A stretch of DNA of 64,000 bases from the NCBI RefSeq assembly GCF_014764505.1, contig NZ_JACXWX010000004.1:300840-364839 (forward strand). Reading direction: 5' to 3'. Each line of letters opens with the position of its first letter. The stretch's first letter is position 1. Under the pieces are notes generated by a model. It had not been told where the DNA came from. It saw nothing but the letters and a program-made list of their open reading frames with translations, and ran no database searches. A program made the position numbers and the translations under genes. Below, piece by piece: positions 8,792 to 17,633 of this stretch. This stretch comes from Phormidium tenue FACHB-886 (GTDB taxonomy: Bacteria > Cyanobacteriota > Cyanobacteriia > Elainellales > Elainellaceae).

Positions 8792-9004
8792 ATGGTGACG
8801 AACTTTGTGACGATCGAGGTGGAGCTTCAAAGTTCTCCAGCTCAGTTACAACAGGTAATTTTGACTGAGTTAGGTAGGGTGGGGGAGCCGTTGCGTTGGG
8901 CGATCGTATGCATAGATGCTGCTCGGCAGAAAGCCCGGGTAGAAGCTGTCGTTATAACGTTGAGCGACTTTCCCATTCCTTTTGCTTCGGTAACCACGGT
9001 GTGA
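8792..9004 (+). CDS. Small hypothetical protein upstream of the DUF3326 gene
   Basis: A 70-aa protein of alternating beta/alpha character (FVTIEVELQSSPAQLQQVIL ... LRWAIVCIDAARQKARVEAVVI), with no membrane segment or Cys pair. It ends four bases before the GTG of the DUF3326 gene, which suggests translational coupling and a joint role. I do not recognise its family. Confidence 0.7.
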   Translation: MVTNFVTIEVELQSSPAQLQQVILTELGRVGEPLRWAIVCIDAARQKARVEAVVITLSDFPIPFASVTTV

Positions 9005-9008
9005 TCGC

Positions 9009-10070
9009 GTGAATCAGAGTTTATCTCAGCGTCCCTTTACAGTTGTGCTGATCGTGCCAACGGGCATTGGTGCGGCAATTGGTGGCTATGCAGGGGATGC
9101 GTTGCCCGTAGCGCGGGCGATTGGGCAGGTTGCCGATCGACTGATTACGCACCCAAACGTGCTGAACGGCGCACAGCTTTACTGGTCACTGCCAAATGCG
9201 CTTTACGTCGAAGGGTATGGGCTAGACCAGTTTGCGGCAGGTGAGTGGGGCTTGCGTCCGGTGCATCAAAATCGAGTGGGATTGGTGCTGGATCAGGCGA
9301 TCGAGCCAGAGCTACGCCTGCGTCATTTGCAGGCGGCTGATGCTGCCAGAGCTACACTGGGGCTGAATTTGACTGAATACATTGTCACAGATGCGCCGCT
9401 AGGTGTGGAGCTACGTACGGCAGCATCCGGCGCAACTTGGGGCACAATTCAGCATCCAGATAGCTTGCTGCGAGCTGCCGAGAAGTTGATCAAGGTTGCC
9501 AAGGCAGAGGCGATCGCCGTTGTTGCCCGTTTTCCTGATGATGAGGGGAGCGAAGCGCTGACGAGCTATCGCCATGGGCAGGGAGTCGATCCGTTAGCAG
9601 GTGCTGAAGCGGTGATTAGCCACCTGGTTGTGCGGACGTTTCAGGTTCCTTGTGCTCATGCGCCTGCACTGTCGCCGCTGCCGCTTGATCCGCAGCTGTC
9701 GCCCCGATCGGCTGCCGAAGAATTGGGGCACACGTTCTTGCCTTGCGTGCTGGTGGGACTGAGTCGAGCACCGCAGTTTGTGACGCCTAAGCAGGAGCGA
9801 GCGTCGGATATTTGGGCAGATCAGGTAGATGCTGTTGTGATTCCGGCAAGCGCCTGCGGCGGGAGTGCGGTGCTGAGCTTTAGCCACAAAACGCAGATTA
9901 TTGGGGTGAAGGACAATCGGACAAGGCTGCAGGTGATGGGAGAACATCTGGGGCTACCCGTGCAGGAAGTTGAGTCTTATTTGGAGGCGCTAGGGGTTTT
10001 GGTAGCGCATCGGGCAGGAATCAATGCGGCAGCGTTGCGTCCGGGGATATCGCAGATCCAGAGTTTTTAG
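9009..10070 (+). CDS. DUF3326 protein
   Basis: The 353-aa protein starts at GTG directly after the preceding ORF. The N-terminal VVLIVPTGIGAAIGGYAGDALP segment is the DUF3326 hallmark: a Gly-rich loop after a hydrophobic strand, as in nucleotide or cofactor pockets. Further conserved-looking patches are TDAPLGVELRTAASGATWG and VVIPASACGGSAVLSFS. No transmembrane helices are evident. The family occurs in cyanobacteria, some other bacteria and plants, and is functionally uncharacterised. The coupling with the 70-aa ORF is the only contextual clue. Confidence 0.85.
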   Translation: MNQSLSQRPFTVVLIVPTGIGAAIGGYAGDALPVARAIGQVADRLITHPNVLNGAQLYWSLPNALYVEGYGLDQFAAGEWGLRPVHQNRVGLVLDQAIEPELRLRHLQAADAARATLGLNLTEYIVTDAPLGVELRTAASGATWGTIQHPDSLLRAAEKLIKVAKAEAIAVVARFPDDEGSEALTSYRHGQGVDPLAGAEAVISHLVVRTFQVPCAHAPALSPLPLDPQLSPRSAAEELGHTFLPCVLVGLSRAPQFVTPKQERASDIWADQVDAVVIPASACGGSAVLSFSHKTQIIGVKDNRTRLQVMGEHLGLPVQEVESYLEALGVLVAHRAGINAAALRPGISQIQSF

Positions 10071-10083
10071 AATTTGCACTTAG

Positions 10084-10113
10084 TTAATTTACTCCAGGTT
10101 AATTTGCTCCAGA
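10084..10113. repeat. 15-bp tandem duplication
   Basis: Two adjacent copies of TTAATTTRCTCCAGR, 13 bases after the DUF3326 stop. One of several short-period duplications in this window; no function is implied. Confidence 0.6.
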
Positions 10114-10261
10114 TGGGCTAGATGAGTGGGTCAAGGTTTGGAATGTGAAGTTTTGTTGAAGCAAAAGCGCTAGCAAAATCCGTGCTTTTTCTCAACCGAT
10201 TTCGTACTGCCAAAGCCACAATTCAAATATCAGATGACCCACTATGCCACAAGGATAAGCA

Positions 10262-11041
10262 ATGCAGCTTCGTCAATTCACTCTGGGTTTTGCTGTTCTT
10301 ACAGCGATCGCCTCTGTTCTGTCTGCTGGTTCTGCTCACGCAATCTCATTCAATGTGACCAAGGGCGTTGCTAATCCCTGGACTGGTGCCACCAATCAGG
10401 GCGCTTATTCCGAATACGCTACGCTCAAAGACACTGTTACGGTGGATTTTAACAACGGCAAAGTTCCAACTAGTGGGTTTGCCAAGTATTCCTTTACTAA
10501 AGCCGATGGAAGTACCAGGGTACTTGCAGATATGTGGGCACCGGTAGGTCCCAATGGTGAGAAAAATACCTCCACCTATCTGGAAACCTATGCAGGTAGC
10601 AACGTAGTTATTGACCTTGCATCAAATCTGAACTATTTCGGTATTAACTGGGGCGCAGCACACACCGGCAATATTTATTCCTTCTACAACGGCAACAATC
10701 TCATCCGCAGTTTTACAACTGCCGATATTGACAAGGCAGGTGGTTTTGCCACCTATTCTGCGCTGCACCCCGGCAGCAACGAAGCTGGCGCACAGCAGCA
10801 AGCCAATGGCAAATACTATCAGGGTAATGGCTATGTCCACTTCTACTCTGAGGGTAAAGACGATATCTTCAATCGCATTGTCATTTCTCAGTCGGGCGGC
10901 GGCGGTTTTGAAACCGATAATCACTCCTTCCACAAGGGCAACGATCGCTTTAAAGATGTTCCTGAACCTACGATGACATTGGGTTTGCTAGCAGTAGGGG
11001 GTGGCTGGCTCCTGCGCCGCAGGCAATCTAGAACAGCGTAG
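10262..11041 (+). CDS. PEP-CTERM sorting-domain protein
   Basis: A 259-aa exported protein with an N-terminal signal peptide (hydrophobic FAVLTAIASVLSAGSAHA, cleavage after AHA at about residue 27). The C-terminus is VPEPTMTLGLLAVGGGW followed by LLRRR, the PEP-CTERM pattern: VPEP motif, membrane segment, Arg cluster. It is processed by an exosortase (EpsH/CrtA-type) and usually ends in the extracellular matrix or envelope. The middle is Gly/Asn/Ser-rich and beta-like, without a recognised enzyme motif. No exosortase gene is in the window. The gene stands alone with a strong terminator. Confidence 0.92.
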   Translation: MQLRQFTLGFAVLTAIASVLSAGSAHAISFNVTKGVANPWTGATNQGAYSEYATLKDTVTVDFNNGKVPTSGFAKYSFTKADGSTRVLADMWAPVGPNGEKNTSTYLETYAGSNVVIDLASNLNYFGINWGAAHTGNIYSFYNGNNLIRSFTTADIDKAGGFATYSALHPGSNEAGAQQQANGKYYQGNGYVHFYSEGKDDIFNRIVISQSGGGGFETDNHSFHKGNDRFKDVPEPTMTLGLLAVGGGWLLRRRQSRTA

Positions 11042-11107
11042 TCTGAGTTCTGTCTAAATTCTGTGTAAGGGGTAGAGAAATGTAAGGGGTAGAGAAAATT
11101 TAGAGAC

Positions 11108-11140
11108 ATTGCACCTTTCAGTGAAGGGTGCAATTTTTTT
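11108..11140 (+). terminator. Intrinsic terminator of the PEP-CTERM gene
   Basis: ATTGCACC pairs with GGTGCAAT, extending inward with one G-T pair, and a run of seven T follows (11134-11140). It lies 66 bp after the PEP-CTERM stop. Confidence 0.85.
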
Positions 11141-11196
11141 AAGCGTGAAGCACTATAGAATCGCTGTAGCTGCTCAGAGCCAAACAGAACTAGAAG

Positions 11197-11871
11197 ATGT
11201 CTGAAAAAACCTTCCTCGCATCATCCCTCTACGACTATCTCCTTTCAGTTTCACTGCGAGAGCCACCCTTATTGCAACAGCTCCGCCAAGAAACTGCCAG
11301 CCATCCCTTAAGCCAGATGCAGATCGCTCCAGAGCAGGGACAGTTCATGGCGTTGTTAGTGCAGCTAATTGGCGCCAGGAAAACGCTAGAAATAGGTGTT
11401 TTCACGGGCTACAGTTCCCTAGCTGTAGCGCTGGCTCTACCGCCCGATGGCAAAATTGTTGCCTGCGACGTGAGCGATGAATATACAGCGATCGCCCAGC
11501 GCTATTGGCAGCTAGCAGGCGTGGCGCACAAAGTTGACCTCCAGATTGGCCCAGCCCTCGAAACGCTAGATCGACTGTTGAGCGACGGACAAGCTAACAC
11601 CTTCGATTTTGCTTTCATTGATGCCGACAAAAGCAACTACGAGCAATACTATGAGCGATCATTAGAGCTCGTTCGCCAGGCTGGGCTAATTGTAATCGAC
11701 AACGTGCTGTGGTCAGGACGAGTGGCAGATCCCACCGTTGCAGATAACCGGACTGAAAAAATTCGTCACCTCAATCGAAAGCTGCACCAGGATGAGCGGA
11801 TTCACTTGAGTCTGCTAGCGATCGGCGATGGGCTGACGCTGGCGATGAAGCGGCAATCGTTAACCCCCTAG
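11197..11871 (+). CDS. SAM-dependent class I O-methyltransferase
   Basis: A 224-aa protein of the caffeoyl-CoA/catechol O-methyltransferase type. LEIGVFTGYSSLAVALAL is the SAM-binding motif I, VACDVSDEY the acidic strand end, DFAFIDADKSNYEQYYE the metal-binding region (Asp/Asp), and VIDNVLWSGRVADP the second metal-ligand region (Asp-Asn). Cyanobacterial members such as Synechocystis Slr0095 methylate catecholic phenolics in a Mg2+-dependent way. The in vivo substrate here is unknown. It is followed 37 bp later by mutL, but a functional link is unlikely. Confidence 0.9.
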   Translation: MSEKTFLASSLYDYLLSVSLREPPLLQQLRQETASHPLSQMQIAPEQGQFMALLVQLIGARKTLEIGVFTGYSSLAVALALPPDGKIVACDVSDEYTAIAQRYWQLAGVAHKVDLQIGPALETLDRLLSDGQANTFDFAFIDADKSNYEQYYERSLELVRQAGLIVIDNVLWSGRVADPTVADNRTEKIRHLNRKLHQDERIHLSLLAIGDGLTLAMKRQSLTP

Positions 11872-11908
11872 CGCCATCTGGCATAGATGCCACGTTAAAC
11901 TAGAGGGC

Positions 11909-13588
11909 ATGACGGCTCAGATTCAGGTTTTACCCATAGACGTGGTGCATCTGATGGCGGCTGGAGAAGTGATCGATTCTCTAGCGTCTGTGGTGCGGGA
12001 ATTGGCAGAAAACGCTATAGATGCAGAAGCAAGCCGAATTACCATTTCGGTTTGGGCAGAGCAATGGCGAGTCCGAGTTGCAGATGATGGCATGGGGATG
12101 GAGCTTGCCGATTTACAGCAGGCTGCCCTGCCTCATAGCACCAGCAAGATTCACGATCGTGAAGATCTTTGGCAGGTGAAAAGTTTGGGCTTTCGGGGCG
12201 AAGCTCTCCACAGTTTGGCACAGCTATCAGAGCTAGAAGTGTTTAGCCGCACTGCCGCTCCAGAGGGATGGCGGATTCGCTACAGTCATCGAGGTGAACC
12301 GATCCAAACTGAAAGTGCTGCGATCGCTCCTGGCACGGTCGTCACGGTCAATCACCTCTTTGGCAACTGGCTTCCCCGTCGTCAAGGCTTACCTTCTACC
12401 GCTCAGCAGCTCCGCTCCATCCAGCTGACGGTCGCGCATCTTGCCCTTTGCCATCCGACTGTCACCTGGCAAGTCGAGCAAAACGATCGTCCTTGGTTTG
12501 CAATCTGGGCTGGTACAACCGCTAAACATATCCTGCCTCAGCTTGTTCGAGAGATCCAAGGCGACGATTTACGAGAATGGCGGGGGGGAGTGGGAGCAGC
12601 AAGCTACAGCTCTGACCCGGTTTACCTGCTGCTGGGATTGCCTGATCGCTGCCATCGCCACCGTCCGGACTGGGTAAAAGTAGCAGTGAATGGGCGCGTG
12701 GTCAAAGTACCAGAACTAGAGCAGGCAATTTTTGGGGCGCTGCGACGAACCTTGCCCCGCGATCGCCATCCTGTTTGCTTTGTCCATCTCAGTCTCTCGC
12801 CCGACCAAATTGACTGGAATCGCCACCCCACAAAAGCCGAAATTTACCTGCACCAGATGGAACACTGGCAGCGGCAGGTGGCAGAGGCGATCGCTCAAAC
12901 GCTGCGGCTCCAGCCGGAAGCGGTTCCGGAAGCAACCTATACGTCTCGTGTGGGCAAATTGATTAAAGCGGCTGAGGTATCAGGGAAGTATGGAGAGTGG
13001 GCAAGTGAGGAAACCGAAGAGAAAAACCCCCTCTCCCCAGACGCTCTCACGCCGCTCAAGGCACTCGCCCAAGTCCACCAGATGTATATTCTGGCAGAGC
13101 ACCCGACGGGGATGTGGCTGGTGGAGCAGCATATTGCCCATGAGCGGGTGCTATATGAGCAGTTGCGCGATCGTTGGCAGCTTGCTGCAGTAGAACCGCC
13201 GATTGTGCTGCATCATCTTTCCGAGGGGCAAGTAGAACAGCTCCAGCGAATTGGCTTGACTGTAGAGGAGTTTGGCGATCGGCTCTGGGCAGTGCGGCGG
13301 GTTCCGGAAGCACTAGCGCAGCGGGAGGATTGTGCAGCTGCGCTTTTAGAACTCAGCTTGGGAGGCGATTTGGAAGCAGCATTGGTGGCAACGGCTTGTC
13401 GAACTGCCATCCGTAACGGGACGTCGCTCAGCTTAGAAGAGATGCAAACCCTGCTTGACCAATGGCAGCAAACTCGCAGTCCGCGTACCTGTCCGCACGG
13501 ACGCCCAATCTACTTATCTTTAGAAGAGTCGAGCCTGTCACGTTTTTTCCGACGACATTGGGTCATCGGAAAAAGCCATGGGATTTAG
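11909..13588 (+). CDS. mutL: DNA mismatch repair endonuclease MutL
   Basis: MutL (559 aa) couples MutS mismatch recognition to strand incision. The GHKL ATPase motifs are present: ELAENAIDAEA (motif I), DDGMGM (II), TSKIHDREDL and GFRGEALHSL (III). DWNRHPTKAEIYL closes the transducer domain. The C-terminal endonuclease motifs are recognisable: EQHIAHERVLYE in place of DQHAx2Ex4E (conservative Asp-to-Glu), ATACRTAIRNGT (ACR motif) and CPHGRP. The protein therefore looks like a nicking MutL, not the E. coli type. The linker is short. An ATG start and cyanobacterial codon use leave little doubt. Confidence 0.95.
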   Translation: MTAQIQVLPIDVVHLMAAGEVIDSLASVVRELAENAIDAEASRITISVWAEQWRVRVADDGMGMELADLQQAALPHSTSKIHDREDLWQVKSLGFRGEALHSLAQLSELEVFSRTAAPEGWRIRYSHRGEPIQTESAAIAPGTVVTVNHLFGNWLPRRQGLPSTAQQLRSIQLTVAHLALCHPTVTWQVEQNDRPWFAIWAGTTAKHILPQLVREIQGDDLREWRGGVGAASYSSDPVYLLLGLPDRCHRHRPDWVKVAVNGRVVKVPELEQAIFGALRRTLPRDRHPVCFVHLSLSPDQIDWNRHPTKAEIYLHQMEHWQRQVAEAIAQTLRLQPEAVPEATYTSRVGKLIKAAEVSGKYGEWASEETEEKNPLSPDALTPLKALAQVHQMYILAEHPTGMWLVEQHIAHERVLYEQLRDRWQLAAVEPPIVLHHLSEGQVEQLQRIGLTVEEFGDRLWAVRRVPEALAQREDCAAALLELSLGGDLEAALVATACRTAIRNGTSLSLEEMQTLLDQWQQTRSPRTCPHGRPIYLSLEESSLSRFFRRHWVIGKSHGI

Positions 13589-13610
13589 AGCCAATTGACA
13601 AGCGTCTGCA

Positions 13611-13985
13611 TCAGTAGCCAAATGTTGAGGCTAGAATAATCAACGCCACTGCCCACGCCGTTGCCTTCTGCCACCAAGGATTGGCAAATTCACCCATCAA
13701 GCTACGATTGCTGGTAAACTCACCAGCGGAATCACCGCAAACGACAGCTGCAGGCTTAAGATCAACCTGGCTAAACACCAGCAAACTGCCCGTGCTCTGT
13801 TTGCCGAAGTAAGCAATGGCGATGAGGGCAGGGGACGATCGCTACCAGCCGGGTTGCCAGCCGACGTAGCCAAGGCGGCAGGCGAAACCGCACAAATCCT
13901 TCCATGACGATTTGCCCTGCCAGCGTTGCCGTTAGCGTGGAGCTTTGCCCAGAGGCAAGGAGCGCCAACCAAAAATGGCGCTGGC
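13611..13985 (-). pseudogene. Decayed C-terminus of an Nramp metal transporter
   Basis: Fragments of one Nramp C-terminus occur in order on the minus strand but in shifting frames: [18 protein letters not shown], then [20 protein letters not shown], then [16 protein letters not shown], then LSLQLSFAVIPLV, then LMGEFANPWWQKATAWAVAL ending in a TGA at 13611. At least three frameshifts separate them, and about two thirds of the gene (its N-terminal part) is absent. Intact Nramp/MntH proteins import Mn2+ or Fe2+ with protons. The remnant cannot be functional. It abuts mutL tail to tail. Confidence 0.8.
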
Positions 13986-14143
13986 GGCACTACGAGATGA
14001 AACCTTTTTCATTATTGTTTCATAATCAAACATAGCGCCAGGGTGGACAAAACGAAAAAAACCTGTAGCTCAATTGCTCGAAGTTCAATATCGTTCAACA
14101 AATCTGGCTCAACCCCATACAAGGATTGCAAAAAGCTGCCCAG

Positions 14144-14365
14144 CTAAGCTGCAAGCTGGGTCTGCTCGGAAAGACAGATGAACCGGAGTGGCTTTCCTGG
14201 AAGCTGTTGATCCAGCGTAATAACCGTGCCTTTCAGCTCTACAAGCTGCATTTCGGGCACGGACAATGTTAGCCGATCGCGGAGTTGCGACAGAACAGTA
14301 GCTTCTTGGCAACCCCCTTCAACTGCTTCCGCATGACGGGGGCAGCGAACTACAATTTCCCCCAA
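14144..14365 (-). CDS. Small ORF of uncertain status
   Basis: This open frame of 73 codons reads GEIVVRCPRHAEAVEGGCQE ... RDRLTLSVPEMQLVELKGT and ends in QTQLAA. The composition looks protein-like (regular charged/hydrophobic alternation, two Cys), but no ATG exists in frame. The first codon would be TTG at 14365, just after an in-frame TAG at 14395-14393. It may be a real short protein with a rare start, or the residue of a longer gene decayed together with the neighbouring Nramp remnant. I do not recognise it. Confidence 0.35.
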   Translation of the reverse strand: MGEIVVRCPRHAEAVEGGCQEATVLSQLRDRLTLSVPEMQLVELKGTVITLDQQLPGKPLRFICLSEQTQLAA

Positions 14366-14426
14366 GATAGCAACTCGCTGTTTTGGCTAACAGTCAGCTC
14401 CATGAACTTCAAGGCTTGCTTCCACC

Positions 14427-14486
14427 CTTATTCACGCTGCTCTTATTTGCGCTGCTCTTATTTACGCTGTGCGTATTTGCACTGAT
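14427..14486. repeat. 15-bp degenerate tandem repeat, four units
   Basis: Units begin at 14427, 14442, 14457 and 14472, with consensus CTTATTTRCGCTGCT; the last two are diverged. They lie between the uncertain ORF and the acetyltransferase gene, 34 bp past its stop. Confidence 0.75.
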
Positions 14487-14519
14487 GCCATTTACTTCGT
14501 TTGTGAAAATCTCTAGCTG

Positions 14520-15032
14520 CTAGTCGGGATACCAGAACATGCCCTTAATGCCTTCTGGATCGGACATGAAACCCAGACCCCGATAGAAATCGACTACCTG
14601 TGGGTCAGCAAACAGCGTAATATTACTAATATCTTCGCTGCGGAGTTTTTTGATCATCTGGCGCATCAGCGCTTTGCCCAACCCTTTGCCTTGACAATCC
14701 GGGTGGACCACGACATCCCAAATGGTGGCGTTGAAGGCGTGGTCTGATGTGGCGCGAGAAAAGCCAACCAATCGCTTACTAACGCCCCGCTGCTCCCACA
14801 TTGAGACGACCAAAAAGCTGTGCTGGATCGCCTTTTTCACCTTTCGCAACGGACGACGTGACCAACCCACCGCATCGCAGAGTTCTTCTAGCTCGTAGAG
14901 ATCAATCTCGCGATCGGTACTAAAAAAAATTCGAGAGCTGCCAACCACAACGCCCTGAGCGGACGATCCATCCGGTTCGACTTTGGCGGCAGCAGTGTCT
15001 GATGTGCTAAATAAGCTTTTCCAGAAACCCAT
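14520..15032 (-). CDS. GNAT acetyltransferase of the chloroplast Ycf52/NSI type
   Basis: A 170-aa [24 protein letters not shown] is the acetyl-CoA pyrophosphate-binding motif (Q/RxxGxG/A), and the C-terminus [18 protein letters not shown] then [10 protein letters not shown] is characteristic of the cyanobacterial/plastid family that includes Ycf52 and plant NSI/SNAT. Plant relatives acetylate arylalkylamines and chloroplast protein lysines; the target here is not determinable. The first 50 residues are a less conserved, Ser/Ala-rich extension. It is transcribed toward the repeats and decayed Nramp gene. Confidence 0.87.
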   Translation of the reverse strand: MGFWKSLFSTSDTAAAKVEPDGSSAQGVVVGSSRIFFSTDREIDLYELEELCDAVGWSRRPLRKVKKAIQHSFLVVSMWEQRGVSKRLVGFSRATSDHAFNATIWDVVVHPDCQGKGLGKALMRQMIKKLRSEDISNITLFADPQVVDFYRGLGFMSDPEGIKGMFWYPD

Positions 15033-15366
15033 TCGGCGTGGCTCAGGTAGAGGGAATAGAGAGGTAGATGGTGTGATTTTGCCGCTAATGTTTGAACGGT
15101 GGGTTTTTCCAGTTTTCAGTAGTACTGTCTAGAACAGCACCAGAGTCAGATAGCGGTAATAGTAAGTATAGAGCGTATTTCTAGTACCATTCTGACATTG
15201 CCCCTTGGCTCTCCGTCAATTCTGCGTAAATCTTTTACGAGGTACATGCTCCCCCTTTAATTCTGTTGATTCTTGCAGGTTTTGCCTGCAAATTCCAGCA
15301 ATTGTCCTGAAGACCACCTTCAAACTGAGCGATCCCCCTGACGTTAGGGCTTTCTAAAAAATAGGT
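15033..15366. other. Divergent promoter region, no gene
   Basis: 334 bp between the GNAT gene (minus) and the ACT-like gene (plus). No ORF, tRNA or strong hairpin. GATCCCCCTGACGTTAGGG at 15331 resembles dispersed GATCCCCC-type repeats such as the one at 62217. Confidence 0.45.
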
Positions 15367-16143
15367 GTGTTTCTGGCGCAAATCCCCTTGATTCCTCGGC
15401 AAGCAATCTCACAACTTATGGCTTCAGGTTTGAAACCAACCACACTGGAACTGCTAAAACGCTTTAACCGGGCGTTTCCTCAGTTTTACGAGCAGTTTGT
15501 CAGCAGCGAAATCCAGTTGCAAAACTTGAGACTTGCCTACCAGCTTTACAAAAACCGCCAGGCTGTCATTGAACTGACAACAGAGGGCAGCAAAAGCGCC
15601 TTGCACTTTGCCTATCGCAATCAGTCGTTTTTGCTCAGCGATATTTTCGGCGTTCTGGCGGCTTACGGTTTAACGATCCATAGCCTTAGCCTTTATGGGC
15701 AAATCTACCCACCCATGCTGGTGTTCATTAAACTGGTTGTGTCTAGAGGCGGCAAGGCTTTGACTGACAAAACCTCCGAGAATGTTTGCCGGGCAGTGCG
15801 CGAAGCGCTGGCAGGGCGGTTTGAGGTAGAAGAAATGCTGGCGGTAGAGTTTAACCTGGATGCCGGACTGGAGCAAGTAGAAACAGAGTTTTATGTCGAT
15901 CCAGTGTTTCACTTACCTGCCCTGCTGATCGAAGCAGACAACCAGCCCGGACTGTTCTACAAGGTAATGTATGCCATCTGGCAAGAAGATCTGCTAGTGG
16001 TGAATGCCAATTTACTGGTTTGGCGGGGACGAACTCGCCTGATTCTTTATCTACTGGGACCCAACGAAAGCCTGATTCCAGAATACTTAGGGCAAAAAAT
16101 CGCCGAAGGGGTGCGGCAACGGCTGTTGGGGCAGAGCTTCTAA
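15367..16143 (+). CDS. Protein with two ACT-like domains
   Basis: 258 aa. The middle (about 75-150: SALHFAYRNQSFLLSDIFGV ... LSLYGQ) and C-terminus (about 185-250: PALLIEADNQPGLFYKVMYA ... TRLILYLL) each have the beta-alpha-beta layout and the D/N-x-P-G-L turn of ACT domains, as in GlnD. ACT domains bind small ligands, often amino acids, and regulate linked domains. No catalytic domain accompanies them, so this may be a stand-alone sensor or a partner of another protein. The N-terminal 60 residues are helical. The frame starts at GTG 15367; ATG 15418 is an alternative, and neither has a clear ribosome-binding site. Confidence 0.65.
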   Translation: MFLAQIPLIPRQAISQLMASGLKPTTLELLKRFNRAFPQFYEQFVSSEIQLQNLRLAYQLYKNRQAVIELTTEGSKSALHFAYRNQSFLLSDIFGVLAAYGLTIHSLSLYGQIYPPMLVFIKLVVSRGGKALTDKTSENVCRAVREALAGRFEVEEMLAVEFNLDAGLEQVETEFYVDPVFHLPALLIEADNQPGLFYKVMYAIWQEDLLVVNANLLVWRGRTRLILYLLGPNESLIPEYLGQKIAEGVRQRLLGQSF

Positions 16144-16154
16144 GGCACTGCGGC

Positions 16155-17117
16155 TCATCCTTCTGTTCCTTGCCGCTTTAGCGCCTGATAGATTTCGTTG
16201 ATCGCATCTACGTAGGCGTAGCCAAACGCCTGCAGCATGTTGATGTGGTTGGCACTGGCGCGGAGAATTCGACGCTCGCATTCCACGCTAATTTGCACTT
16301 CAACTGCGGCTCTTGCCCCTTCGATGCGTACGTTAGGGATAGCAAGACCAATTAAACGACGGGGAGGCAACGGGATAGACTGCTCGATACAGTGATCGAT
16401 GGCCTCACAAATTGCGCCGCAGGGGGTGGGGCTAGTGGCAGTAGCACAAACGAGTAGCTCGTTGGGATTGCGAAGCGTTACAATCGCCTGAATTTCGCTG
16501 CCATCTTCGACAGTGCAAATTTTTAGTTCTTCAAGACGAAACTGTCTCAGCAAGCGTTCTTCCCAAAACTGGGGCTGTCGGGGTTCCTGCAGGTATAAAA
16601 AGAAAGAAGCCAGCGAGAAGACCCGAATCCGGTGCGTCGTTGGGGTTTGGTCGTCTGCCATTTCGGTGCGCAGGCTGATATCAAAGTAGCCGTTGCGCGC
16701 GAGGTCATCGTGTTCTTGTTCTTTGGCTGCAAACAGGTCAGGCTCCCAAGTGATAATGGCATCTACATTCCGATCGACGGCGCAAGAAAGCCGCACAGCG
16801 TCGTAGAAGTTGAGTCGGTAGCAGCCCGAATCTTGCAGAATATCGGGTGTTAGCCGACAGACTTTGACCAACCGCTGCATTGCCTGGCAGGCATCTCGGT
16901 AGGGGCGATCGCCACCCAGCTGATAAATTTCCCAGAAGCTGAAGGCAAGGTCATAGTCTAGTTCGGTGATGTACCAATTCACTAGAGCACTAACTTTTTC
17001 AGAAGCAAGCCATTGCAGCAGCTCCGTATAAATCCGCCAGGACTCTTCGTGTCGTGAGAGCCCGTTTTGAAAGATGTTGGGAGTGAACAGAGCGGAGATG
17101 TGCCTGGAAGAGAACAT
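16155..17117 (-). CDS. PIN-like domain fused to a LeuA-type allosteric domain
   Basis: A 320-aa protein. Residues about 1-155 resemble a PIN domain: a helical ELLQWLASEKVSALVNW region and YDAVRLSCAVDRNVDAIITW, the usual C-terminal acidic helix and strand. The first catalytic Asp strand of active PIN nucleases is not obvious. Residues about 215-315 resemble the regulatory dimerisation domain of 2-isopropylmalate/citramalate synthases: ATATSPTPCGAICEAIDHCI, then GARAAVEVQISVE and ASANHINMLQAFGYAYVDAI. No synthase barrel is present. A ligand-gated regulator or RNA-binding role is possible but unproven. It is convergent with the ACT-like gene, 11 bp between stops. Confidence 0.6.
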   Translation of the reverse strand: MFSSRHISALFTPNIFQNGLSRHEESWRIYTELLQWLASEKVSALVNWYITELDYDLAFSFWEIYQLGGDRPYRDACQAMQRLVKVCRLTPDILQDSGCYRLNFYDAVRLSCAVDRNVDAIITWEPDLFAAKEQEHDDLARNGYFDISLRTEMADDQTPTTHRIRVFSLASFFLYLQEPRQPQFWEERLLRQFRLEELKICTVEDGSEIQAIVTLRNPNELLVCATATSPTPCGAICEAIDHCIEQSIPLPPRRLIGLAIPNVRIEGARAAVEVQISVECERRILRASANHINMLQAFGYAYVDAINEIYQALKRQGTEG

Positions 17118-17188
17118 TGAGTGAGGGGGCGATCGAGAAGAGCTAGTGAGGAAGGCAATCTCCTAAGCTAGTGTCATTCAAACTAATG

Positions 17189-17611
17189 TCATCCAGTGGA
17201 GACGGGACCGTTTTTGGCAGCAGGGTCTGAAGTGTGAGGTAGTGCGAGTGAGGCATTTGGCGCATTCTGCAACAGCACTTCCATCATTTTCTCTAGGCGG
17301 GTTAAACGAGTTTTGACCTCGTTGGTACTGTCGTGAGCGGCAATTGAGTTTTGGGTAAGCAGCGCATAAAGCGGGGTAGGGGCTACGGGCGGAGTGGCTT
17401 GTTTGGTCTGCCGCAGCTCTTGGACTTCTGCTTCTAGGGAAGCAATCCGGTGATCGACAATTTCTGGTTTGGCTGGCTTATCATCTAGCCCTTGCCATAG
17501 GAATCGACAGACCAACTCAGTGACCGAGATGCCGTCGTGGTCAGCCCGTGCTCTCAAGTTGTTCATCAGGTCATCTGGCAACCTGAAGCTGACCAGTTTT
17601 TTGTTACTCAT
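17189..17611 (-). CDS. Ribbon-helix-helix (CopG/Arc-like) DNA-binding protein
   Basis: 140 aa from ATG 17611. The N-terminus MSNKKLVSFRLPDDLMNNLR with ADHDGISVTELVCRFLWQGL is a ribbon-helix-helix: a short strand then two helices. Residues about 45-70 (IASLEAEVQELRQTKQ) and 90-105 (LTRLEKMMEVLLQ) look like coiled coils for multimerisation. The frame is open 35 codons further upstream, but that part is Cys-rich, promoter-like and contains the TGTACA array, so I reject it. RHH proteins bind short palindromes as tandem dimers; autoregulation through the upstream sites is likely. No toxin partner is adjacent. Confidence 0.82.
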   Translation of the reverse strand: MSNKKLVSFRLPDDLMNNLRARADHDGISVTELVCRFLWQGLDDKPAKPEIVDHRIASLEAEVQELRQTKQATPPVAPTPLYALLTQNSIAAHDSTNEVKTRLTRLEKMMEVLLQNAPNASLALPHTSDPAAKNGPVSTG

Positions 17612-17633
17612 GAAAGACCCAAACGCTATAGAG

